Positions 1-9,800 of a DNA stretch of 64,000 nt are shown here, piece after piece. The translations under genes were made by a program, and so were the position numbers. How positions within the stretch are numbered: the stretch's first letter is position 1; every line of letters begins with the position of its first letter. The stretch covers positions 372,001 through 436,000 of the forward strand of contig RHLJ01000004.1 of the NCBI GenBank assembly GCA_003712055.1. The letters are read 5' to 3'. The notes under the pieces were generated by a model. It was not told the DNA's origin and did not search any database. It was given only the letters and a program-made list of their open reading frames with translations. Source of the stretch: Balneola sp. Its GTDB lineage: Bacteria; Bacteroidota; Rhodothermia; Balneolales; Balneolaceae.

Positions 1-91
1 TTTCTATAGCCTATATAGATCTGAAGCGAGCTCGTTTGTAGTTACCCTTAATTGTGCCAGTAGTTCGCGTAGCATTCATTTTTTACTGCCG

Positions 92-121
92 TTGTAAAAT
101 TCACAAACAAAGTTATCTTTG
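92..121 (+). promoter_or_regulatory. Bacteroidota-type promoter of the sensor kinase gene
   Basis: A TTG at 92-94 is followed after 19 bases by TATCTTTG at 114-121, which fits the Bacteroidota sigma-ABfr pattern (TTG, about 19-21 bases, TAnnTTTG). Transcription would begin around 127-130, so the TTG at 119 could not be the start codon of the kinase. This favours the in-frame TTG at 149. The rest of bases 1-91 shows no gene. Confidence 0.5.
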
Positions 122-148
122 ATCACAAATAAGGCTTATACAAGTATC

Positions 149-3040
149 TTGGTACAGAAAAAATTAGGGATCTTACTATTGTTTTTTTGCCTGAGTATTT
201 CATACTCAGCTAATGCTCAATACAATAAAAAAATCTTTACCGATGAGGATGGGTTGCCTGGTCTGGCAGCATATGATATCCTTCAAACAGAGGATGGATA
301 CCTATGGTTTGCTACCACAAATGGATTAGCTCGTTTCGATGGGGTCGATGTAACCGTTTACAATAAGGATAATACCGAAGCACTCAATTCCAGTGTTATT
401 CGAAAGCTTTATTTGGGGGATGACGGAACTCTTTGGATTGGAACATCAGGTGGAGGGGTGACTACCTACAAAGACAGAGAGTTTTCACGTCCTTTTGGAA
501 AATTAGGAGGCATCGATCAGTACATTGTTTCGTTTGCTGAAACATCGGATGGAGCATTTTGGGTTGGTACTGACGGAAGAGGATTATATAAAATAGTAGG
601 AGATTCAATTCGGCAGTTTACTGCTGAAAATTCAGAGCTATCTCAAAACCACATTTTTTCTTTATCTCCATACAAAGGAGACACTCTTGTAGTAGGTTTT
701 ATCGATTATGGGTTGCGCTATTTTAAAGACGATCGATTTATTGACTTTCCGCTTCCAAAAGAACTTGAAACTCCGGTTATATACAGCATTATCAATGAAT
801 CAGATTCTTTGTTTATTGGTAGCCGGTCAGGGGTATTTGTAATGTACGAAGGTGAGTACAAGCATTATCCGCTTACCGATCAGGGAGCGAATACCAGCTT
901 TGTGTTAGATCTTGCAAAAGATGGAAGCGCATTATGGGTTTCGACCTCAGAAGGTGTTCACCGATTAGATTTGATAACAGGAGAACTGGACAAAAATCTT
1001 GGATTGGAAAGCAAAGGCTCGTTAGCAGCACTAAAAGATAAAGAGGGTCATATCTGGATATTTAGCTATTTAGAAGGAGCCTACAGAATAAAAGAAACAA
1101 CCTTTAGTTCTTTTGGAAATGCAACCGCAGGAGCAATGGTAGAATCTACCCCCGGAACTTTTTGGGTAGTCTTAGATAGCAGGTTGACAAAAATTGAGGG
1201 TAATGATACGACTGTATTCGGTGCAAAAGACGGATTAATGACGGACTTAGCTGAAGCTATGATAGCAGATTCGCAAGGGCGGATTTTTGTGTCTAACAGT
1301 GCAGAAGAAGTAGGAATCGATGTAATCGATGGAAGAAGTATAAGGCCACTATCCGAGTTCAATTCTACCTTTGATTCGGAGGTAAACACTTTTTATGAAG
1401 ATGTAAATGGTCAGCTATGGGTAGGCCTTCAGGCAGGAATTGTAAAGTGGACGGGAAGAAATTCTTTGCATTATGATGACGCAGAAATGTCGAAAGGAGG
1501 GGTGCTTTCAATTACCAATGATAAATCTGAGGCTTTGTGGGTCGGGACTAATTATGGCCTCAATAAGCTGGTTGCCGATACTGTTCAATCTCAATATATC
1601 GAAGGTTCAGGTCTGTCTAATCCCATTATTAGTGCTCTTTATAATGACGAAGAAGATCGGCTTTGGATAGGTACATCCGGTGGTGGCTTAAATGTGAAAA
1701 TTGAGGAGAAATTCATACCTATTAAAACCAACCAGCTTCCTGCTGAAACTATAGGAGATATCATTGAGGATCATAATGGTTTCTTATGGATTTCTACCAG
1801 CAATGGAATTTACTATGTAGAAAAACAGCAGCTTCTTGAACATATCTCGGATACTACTAAACAGGTGTCTTACCGAAAGTTTACAACAGATGATGGTCTT
1901 CCTTCTAATACTATCATAGATGGATTAGTAACTAGTACCAATGAAATTTGGTTTTCTACCGGAGCAGGAATAGGGAAAGTAAACCCGGATAGAATCCTTA
2001 CCAATAGTAGTCCTCCACCTATTCTCATAGAAGAGATTCAGGTAGACAACGAAGAGGCACCCATTTTATCCATTATTGATATACCTCATGATAATAAGTC
2101 GATAGCCATCTATTATACTTCACCGAGTTTTATCGATTCTGAAGAGATAACCTTTCAATATAAACTGGAGCCCTTTCAAACAGAATGGGAAGAAGTTGGT
2201 ACAAGACGGGCGGCGTTTTATACCAATATTTCACCAGGAAATTATAGTTTTCATGTTCGGTCTATAACCAAAGACGGGATTATCAGTTCAGAAGCAGCGA
2301 CTCTATCTTTAAACTTCGAGTATGCCTATTACGAGACCTGGTGGTTCCGGATTTTAATAGTCGTTGTTTTGGTGAGTATTAGTGTTGGTTTTTACCAATA
2401 CCGAATGGCAAATGTGAAAAGAATGGAGCGTGTTCGGTTACAAATAGCGGGTGATCTCCATGATGAGATAGGAAGCAATTTGGGAAGTGTAATTCTCAAG
2501 AGTCAACTTCTTGAAAAGAAACTGGACTCATCGGATGAGGCAGTAACAATCGGGTTAGAGGAAATTCGATCCATCAGTAAGAACACTTCCCAGGCAATGC
2601 GCGATATCGTTTGGATGATTAATCCCAAGCATGATGTGGTGGAAGATTTGGTGCTCCAACTCAAGGAAATATCAGGAGCCATGCTTGAAAACATTAATTA
2701 TACCTTTGAATCGAATGTGGAATTCAGCGAGGAGGGGATGAATCCCGAAATACGACGAAATACGGTGCTGATTCTCAAAGAGTGTATCCATAATATCATA
2801 AAGCACTCTGAGGCTTCAGAAGTAGATATTTCATTTAAAAAAGCAGAGAATGAATTTACCCTCAGGGTTTTGGATGATGGTAAAGGCTTTGCTGTCAATG
2901 CTTTGGAAGGGAATAAGCATTACGGTCTGGAAGGAATGAAAAACAGAGCCAGAGAAATCAGAGGCTCGCTAAGCATAGATTCAGATTCTGAATCCGGAAC
3001 GGCGATATCGTTGTCATTTAAAAACTACGGGGGTACGTAG
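149..3040 (+). CDS. Two-component sensor histidine kinase with periplasmic beta-propeller and Y_Y_Y domains
   Basis: This is a membrane sensor kinase that probably phosphorylates the response regulator 34 bases downstream. An N-terminal signal segment (LGILLLFFCLSIS) is followed by many Reg_prop propeller repeats (LWxGTxxGGL type) over roughly residues 30-640, a Y_Y_Y domain, one membrane helix (WWFRILIVVVLVSISVGF), then a HisKA_3-type dimerisation domain with phospho-acceptor His in GDLHDEIG. The HATPase_c domain has HNIIKHS (N box), DDGKGF and GLEGMKNR. No REC or AraC domain is fused, unlike Bacteroides hybrid systems; the layout is closer to NarX/DegS-type kinases. The open frame extends to a TTG at 119, but a TAnnTTTG box overlaps that codon, so the TTG at 149 (VQKKLGILLL follows) is preferred. 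No in-frame ATG precedes the signal segment. The ligand is unknown. The stop codon lies inside a dyad shared with the region before the giant gene. Confidence 0.9.
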   Translation: MVQKKLGILLLFFCLSISYSANAQYNKKIFTDEDGLPGLAAYDILQTEDGYLWFATTNGLARFDGVDVTVYNKDNTEALNSSVIRKLYLGDDGTLWIGTSGGGVTTYKDREFSRPFGKLGGIDQYIVSFAETSDGAFWVGTDGRGLYKIVGDSIRQFTAENSELSQNHIFSLSPYKGDTLVVGFIDYGLRYFKDDRFIDFPLPKELETPVIYSIINESDSLFIGSRSGVFVMYEGEYKHYPLTDQGANTSFVLDLAKDGSALWVSTSEGVHRLDLITGELDKNLGLESKGSLAALKDKEGHIWIFSYLEGAYRIKETTFSSFGNATAGAMVESTPGTFWVVLDSRLTKIEGNDTTVFGAKDGLMTDLAEAMIADSQGRIFVSNSAEEVGIDVIDGRSIRPLSEFNSTFDSEVNTFYEDVNGQLWVGLQAGIVKWTGRNSLHYDDAEMSKGGVLSITNDKSEALWVGTNYGLNKLVADTVQSQYIEGSGLSNPIISALYNDEEDRLWIGTSGGGLNVKIEEKFIPIKTNQLPAETIGDIIEDHNGFLWISTSNGIYYVEKQQLLEHISDTTKQVSYRKFTTDDGLPSNTIIDGLVTSTNEIWFSTGAGIGKVNPDRILTNSSPPPILIEEIQVDNEEAPILSIIDIPHDNKSIAIYYTSPSFIDSEEITFQYKLEPFQTEWEEVGTRRAAFYTNISPGNYSFHVRSITKDGIISSEAATLSLNFEYAYYETWWFRILIVVVLVSISVGFYQYRMANVKRMERVRLQIAGDLHDEIGSNLGSVILKSQLLEKKLDSSDEAVTIGLEEIRSISKNTSQAMRDIVWMINPKHDVVEDLVLQLKEISGAMLENINYTFESNVEFSEEGMNPEIRRNTVLILKECIHNIIKHSEASEVDISFKKAENEFTLRVLDDGKGFAVNALEGNKHYGLEGMKNRAREIRGSLSIDSDSESGTAISLSFKNYGGT

Positions 3041-3042
3041 GT
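3020..3042 (+). promoter_or_regulatory. Candidate response-regulator binding dyad, copy 1
   Basis: TAAAAACTACG, six bases, then CGTAGGT. The inner inverted repeat is CTACG-N6-CGTAG. It overlaps the kinase stop codon and ends about 33 bases before the response regulator start. The same outer sequence recurs at 3776-3798. NarL/LuxR-type regulators often bind short inverted repeats like this; binding here is inferred. Confidence 0.45.
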
Positions 3043-3074
3043 GTTATGACTATAAAGGAAGTTTATCCTTAGTC

Positions 3075-3764
3075 ATGATTTTGAATAATGTCACACAGAT
3101 TTTAAATACCTATCCAATGCCAGAAAAAACGATTATTGATATTTGGCTAATAGAGGACAATGAAGTCTATCGTGAATCTATTTCTGATCTCGTAAATGAA
3201 TTGGATCAGGTTCAATGTTCAAGAAGGTTTACGACGGTAGAAGAAGCTATTTACGAACTAGATGCTTCTGAACCACCAAATCTAATCTTTTGCGATATCG
3301 GTTTGCCTGGAATGAGCGGTATCGAAGGAGTTCAGAAGTTTGGAGAACTTATTCCGGAAGTACCTGTTGTTATGATCACAAACTTTGATGGAGATCAACA
3401 AATTTTTGATGCTATTTGCGCCGGCGCGATTGGATATTTATTGAAAACAGCTTCTAATAAAGAGATTCAGGATGCCGTATTTGAAGCCGTGAATGGTGGC
3501 TCTCCCATCAATCCGAAGATTGCTCATAAAATCCTGAAGATGTTCAATAAATATACTCCAAAGAAGCAGGACTACAATCTGAGCAAAAGAGAGAAGGAGA
3601 TACTAGGCTTAGTTGTTAACGGGAAAACCTATGAAGCCATTGGTGAAGTGCTATTCATCAGCTACCATACAGTGGATTATCACATCCGGAATATTTACAA
3701 GAAACTTCAGGTTCACTCGAGAACGGATGCCGTTGCAAAAGCACTGAAAGAACAGCTTATCTAG
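3075..3764 (+). CDS. LuxR/NarL-family response regulator
   Basis: Residues about 20-135 form a receiver domain: acidic pocket EDN at 27-29, phospho-acceptor Asp74 in FCDIGLPGMSG, and the conserved Lys124 in LLKT. Residues about 165-229 form a GerE/LuxR helix-turn-helix (LSKREKEILGLVVNGKTYEAI, then HTVDYHIRNIYKKL). It is the likely partner of the HisKA_3 kinase just upstream. ATG at 3075 is used here; a second in-frame ATG at 3117 (MPEKTIIDIW) would give a more typical length and is a real alternative. A dyad lies before this gene and again between it and the giant secreted-protein gene, which suggests autoregulation and control of that gene (inference). Confidence 0.92.
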   Translation: MILNNVTQILNTYPMPEKTIIDIWLIEDNEVYRESISDLVNELDQVQCSRRFTTVEEAIYELDASEPPNLIFCDIGLPGMSGIEGVQKFGELIPEVPVVMITNFDGDQQIFDAICAGAIGYLLKTASNKEIQDAVFEAVNGGSPINPKIAHKILKMFNKYTPKKQDYNLSKREKEILGLVVNGKTYEAIGEVLFISYHTVDYHIRNIYKKLQVHSRTDAVAKALKEQLI

Positions 3765-3775
3765 CCATTTTTCTA

Positions 3776-3798
3776 TAAAAACTACGAACTCTCGTAGG
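3776..3798 (+). promoter_or_regulatory. Candidate response-regulator binding dyad, copy 2
   Basis: TAAAAACTACG, six bases, then CGTAGGT, matching copy 1 at 3020-3042 at every base outside the central six. It lies just after the response regulator stop and about 74 bases before the giant gene start. In this copy the arms (CTACGA/TCGTAG) could also form a 6-bp hairpin with a 4-base loop, but no T-run follows, so a terminator is unlikely. Confidence 0.45.
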
Positions 3799-3871
3799 TT
3801 CCAACCCGCCCTTCCTTTTATAGTTTGAAGGCAATCACCTTTAAACTCTTCAAAACTATATCGGGTAGAAA

Positions 3872-6800
3872 ATGAAAAGTCCAGGCTTTATAGGGGTATG
3901 TATTTTAATCTTCTCCATATTACCAAAACAGGGTTTTAGTCAAGTAGATCCAAGTATTAGTAATGAACCTCCAACAGAAAGTAGTGTATCACTTACTCTA
4001 ACTATTGGAGATAACTCCGATTATGGATACAACTTCGATATATATAGGGACGGGTCAATCATATACAGTGATCCTGGTTCATTCGCGACTTCTATAGATT
4101 TTGAAGATACGTCATTAGATCCAGGTACTACATATGATTACTACGGGGTGGTAACACTACTCGACTCATTTGGGGGAGATTCTACCTCGCAAACTTCTAC
4201 CACTATTCAGGTTACTACACTTCCCAAGCCATCCGTAGTATCGAATGTACAGGTAGACAGTTCAACCTATGGGCAAATAACCGTCATATGGGATCAGAAC
4301 TCGGAAAGTGATTTTATGTTCTATAATGTATACCGGGAAACTAGTTCCACATCATCTCCAGGTAATGTGCTTACTACTATTAACCTTAATACAACTACCA
4401 GCTATATAGATAATTCTGTAGCCGACGGAACGACCTACTTTTACTATGTAACGGTAGTAAATAATGATGGTGTTGAGGGCGATATTTCTAATGAGGCATC
4501 CACGACTTCTTTATATGGACTGAATTATATAACCAACTCAAGCAGCAGTTTTGCGGGGCTGTGGAGTCCTCTCACTCCAATCGATTACGACAATGATGGC
4601 GATCTGGATCTTTTTTATACCGGGATTCCCTCATCAGGAACTATCGCGTCCAAGCTTTATGATAATGACGGGAGTGGGACTTTTACTGAGAATACCAATC
4701 ACGGGTTGCCCGCTATACACAGCTACGTTAGCCAATATTTTGTGTGGGGGGATTACGACAACGATGGAGATCTTGACATAATTTTAGCCGGAGACAACAA
4801 TAGTGTTGCTACGGGAACTCGCCAAATACACTCCTATACGAACAATGGCGATGGAACCTTCTCTGCAAAAACTAATTTGGCTCTCATACCGGCCTGGTAC
4901 CCTGCTATGGATTTCGGGGATTACGATAACGACGGAGATTTAGACCTATTCGTAACCGGACAAACAGGTTCAGGGGTTTTGCAAGCTACCTTATATGATA
5001 ATGACGGAGACGGGAATTTTAGTGTGGGCTCACAATCATTTACAGGTGTAGAAACCGGTGCCGTTGAATGGGTAGATTATGATAATGATGGTGATCTGGA
5101 CTTGACCTATTTCGGAAACGATATAACCACCGGTAGCGCTGGAAGCTTCTTTTACATCAACAATGGAGATGGAACCTTTACGGAAGAAACGGTAAACAGC
5201 CCATTAAAGGAATTGCGGTTATCCGCCATAAGTTGGGCAGATTTCAACAATGATGGTTTTTACGATGTGTTTATCTCCGGTTTTCATGATGGAAACTCAC
5301 CGTCTCGGGTAAACCAGCTGTATAAAAATAATGGAGATGGAACCTTTAGCCTTTTTGCCGATGCTGTTTCCGGAATCGTAAATCAGACTACCATAAGTTG
5401 GGGAGATTATGATACCGATGGGGATTTGGATCTGCTGATAAGCGGCTACGATCAGATTGCAACAACCTATTCCGCCAAATTATTTGAAAACTCAGGAAGC
5501 AGCGGAGGTTATACCTTCTCTGAGAGTACTACGCTGCCGGGAGTTGAGGCCTATTCTAGTGCCTGGATTGATTTAGATGGCGATACGGATTTAGATGCGG
5601 TTTTCGCGATTTCTGATGGGGTAAATCCCTTTGAAATCCACCTATTTGAGAATCATTTAAATAAGACTTCAACTACTGCTGCACCTACCAATCTTAGTTG
5701 GACAGAGACGGCGGATTCTGTCACCTTTAGTTGGGATGCAGTAGCCGATCCTGATGGAGGGCCTGTTAGCTATAATCTGTATCTAACGGAAGAAAATCTC
5801 GCCAACAGAGAAGGGGTTCCGTCTCATTCCAATAATACCACTGGGGCAAGACGGCTATTCGAGCACGGGAATATGGGACTGAATACCAGTTTCACAATCA
5901 GTAAAGACAGTCTTCAAACAGCAATATATGAATGGGGGGTACAATCTGTAGATGCCACCTGGCAAGGCAGCAGTTTTACAACAGGAAGCGATTATTCTAT
6001 TACAGTAGCCAAACCGGCTAATCTTTCAGCTTTATTTACTTCTTCGTTAAACAAGGTAGACCTAAGCTGGGATGCCAATACAGAACCGGGAGTTCAGTAT
6101 GAGGTATACCGTATCGATGAGACAAATGCGACTACAACGAAAATCAGTACCACCAGCAGTACGTCATTGAGTGATTATCCTCCCGCTCCCAATAATTACA
6201 CTTACTTTTTAAAAGCAGTAGTAGCTGTTGGGATTGAAAGTGTTACTTCAGACAGTGCCATCGTTGCAGCTTATCCGGATGCTACCACCCCGAGTGCATT
6301 AGATACAACCAGTACAAGCATCAGTCAGGTTGTGCTGGAATGGAGCCAGACAGGAAACGAGCCAGCCACAGGGGAAAACTACTCCTTCGACTTAGACAAG
6401 TTTGAAGTATACCGGGATAGCGGAGCTATTGGCACGGGAACAATGTTACTAGCCAACCCCACAAGTCCTTCTTATACCGATAATTCTGTGACAGCGGGTG
6501 CGACCTACTATTACTATGTTAGGGCGCTAGAGCCAGTTACTCCTGATACGTCTGGTTTCAGTGATACATTGGTGGTTACGCTATCCTTGCCTGCCGCACC
6601 TACAGCACCAACCAATCTTGTAGCATCTAAAAACCTTTACAATAATGTCACACTAAGTTGGGATGCCTCAACAAGTGAAGCTAATATCGAATACGATGTA
6701 TATAGAACGGATGCAGGGCTTATTGGAACTACGTCAAACACCAGTTTTGCAGATGGCACGGTAGCTTCAAATACTGCCTATGAGTATTCTGTAAAGGCTA

Positions 6801-9800
6801 AAGATGAGTTCAATCAGGAAAGTGCGAGTAGCAATACCGTTAATGTAACCACTCCCTCATTTATTATTGCAGATGGCAGCATAAGCGGGTTAACCGCAGC
6901 CTATGGCTCAGATGCCGAAACCGCAGATTTCGATGGTGACGGAGACTTAGATATTGTGCTCGCGGGGTATAATAATGGCACAGTTGGTGGAGTATATTTG
7001 AACGATGGAACAGGAGCATTTGCTACCCCCATTGCCTTACCAACTTTTTATTGGGATGATAACTCAAGATTTGATCCAGCCGATTATGATGGCGACGGTG
7101 ATATTGATCTTGCCAGTACATATCGAAATTCTGGTGATGGGTCGAAAAGTGTATTCATATTAAATAATAATGGTTCAGGAAGCTTTAGTTATTCAGGAAT
7201 AGGGTTTACCGAATTTAATACTGGAGATCCTTCCTGGGGTGATGTAGACAATGATGGAGATTTGGATTTGTTTATACCAGCTACAGAATCCAAACTATAT
7301 ATCAATAGTAACGGAACGTTTATAGATTCAGGTCAAAGTTTTAATTCTGCTTCCGATACTAAAGCACATTGGGCGGACTATAATAACGACGGTTACCAGG
7401 ATTTACTTTTAGTAGGAGGTACGTCTTTAAGCACGCTCTTATATGTTAACGACGGTAACGGGAATTTAAGCAACTCGGGTGAATCTATTGTTAGCTCCGG
7501 ATTCAGGGCTACCTGGAGAGATATTAATAACGACGGGTATCTGGACTTCGCGATTTCTACCATAAGTAGTGGAATTTTTATTTATGAAAATGACGGATCA
7601 GGCAATTTTACCGGATCTCAGCTGACAACATCGGCAACCTTAAATAATGCGGAAATAAGTTTCGAAGATTTCGATCACGATGGTGATGCTGACGCGTTCG
7701 TATTTGGATTAGTAGGAAGTGGAACGAGCGCGGTATATGAAAGTTATTATTTCGAGAATAATGGGGATGGAACATTTGCAGAATCCGAGTTAACCGCACC
7801 AGTAATTAACTTTGGAGCAACCATTCTTCTAAAGGGTGACTTCGATAATGACGGAGACCTGGATTTTGGCCTAACTGGTGTATTTTTCAATTATTCGACA
7901 TTCGCGTTTACATACACAGCCAAAAAGTATATAAACAATGTTTCTAATGATCTCACCAATACGAACCCAAGCGCTCCATCAAATTTAACTACATCATTGA
8001 ATGGCACAGAACGCACCTTAAGCTGGAATGAAAGTACGGATGCAGAAGGGGCTATTAGCAGCTATAATGTATTTATACAAGAGACTAGCAGTTCTGTAAT
8101 GCAAACACCAGCAAATAGTGATACCACTACGGGGTATCGAATGAGGGGAGAACCCGGAAATACAGGGTTAAATACCTCCTACATCATTGATGAAAATCTA
8201 TTGCCTTCCGGCACTTATTCCTGGGGAGTACAGGCACTGGATGGTTCCTATTTAGGAAGTGCTTTTACAAAAGGAACTAGTTTCACAGTCACCAATCCGG
8301 CTCCGGCAACTCCATCCGGGCTTACGGCTTCAAATATTGGATATACCACCGTGGATTTGAGTTGGAATGACATTAATGAAAGTGATGCATTCTATAACGT
8401 ATATCGCGAAACAGCCAGTACAGGTTCACCATCCAATTTGATCGCCACAACCACCGATACAACCTGGGCAGATTCCAGTCTCGCTGATGGTACTACGTTT
8501 TATTACTACATTCAGGCAGAAGATAAAGCCGGTCAGCTAAGTTCAGTTTCCTCAGAATTGTCAGTCGAAACCATTCTGCAAATATTCGCTGATTTAGGAA
8601 ACGCGGGAATACCTGCATTTATATATAGCGCAAAATCAGCATGGGGAGACTATGACAACGATGGGGATTTGGATCTTGCAATCACAGGTCATTTGAGTAA
8701 TATTAGTATCGCTAAGATTTACAAAAATCAGGGAAATGGCGTTTTCTCAGATTCAGGAATAAACCTGACCGGCGTAACTAGTGGGGAGATCAGTTGGGTG
8801 GATGTCGATAATGATGGAGACCTCGATCTATTTTTAAATGGAGACGGAACTGCCACCACCGCCTTATTATATAGAAATGATGGCGGAGATACATTTACCG
8901 AAATTAATACATCCATTGAAAAACTCACCAATAACACTGTCGAGTGGGCTGATTACAACAATGATGGGTATATAGATTTGTTGCTATACGGAGAGGGATT
9001 GGATGATAGCGGTGATATTAGCATGGCTACCATGTCTACTAGTATTTATTCTAATAATGGAGATGGAACCTTTCAGGTCGAATCTATTAATCTTCAAGAG
9101 GTTACTAATGGGTGTGCTCGTTGGTTGGATGTAGATTCCGATCATGATCTGGATATCATTCTATCTAGTGATGAAGGAGGGAAAATTTATGAAAACGATG
9201 GATTCGGAAGTTTTAACGAATCGGGAAAAAGTTTCCCAAGTTTGGACGAATGTACTTTGGATATTGCGGATTATGATCAGGATGGAGATATAGATGTATT
9301 AATTGCAGGTGAAAATAATATATCAAACCGACATGAAGCCAGCATCTACGTAAACGATGGAACCGGTAGTTTTAGTGACTCTGGAGTTAGTTTAGAGGGG
9401 GTTAACATGGGTAAGTGGGTAGATTTTGATAACGATGGAGATTTGGATGTCTTGTTATCGGGTCTTAATAATAGTAACACAAGAGCCACAAAAACCTATC
9501 TGAACGACGGAAATGGAAACTTCTCAGACGAACCAAACTTAGTTACCAATATAGATAATCTGGTACTACAGGATTTAGAAGTTGCTGATTTTGACAATGA
9601 CGGAGATTTGGACGCGTTTCTTCTGGGTTATTCCGAAAATAAATTTTTGGAAAATGTGTTATCGGAAAGCAATACAGCGCCCTCAATTCCAGCAAACCTT
9701 AGTGCCTCGGCCAATAGCCAGGATGTAATTATTAACTGGGATGCTTCCACCGATCCGGAGGGCTCCCCGGTTAGTTACAATGTATTTATTACAGAAGTAG

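Noticed and set aside
1081-1389. 102-codon minus-strand frame inside the sensor kinase
   Set aside because: Shadow of the kinase coding strand with no start signal or domain.
3780-3800. Hairpin after the response regulator as a terminator
   Set aside because: The stem is only six pairs and no T-run follows; the repeated context with 3020-3042 fits a protein-binding site better.
4550-9660. Recurrent short direct repeats (GATTATGATAATGATGG type) that could look like a repeat array
   Set aside because: They encode the calcium-loop motif of propeller units in one long open frame; spacing and divergence do not fit a CRISPR array.
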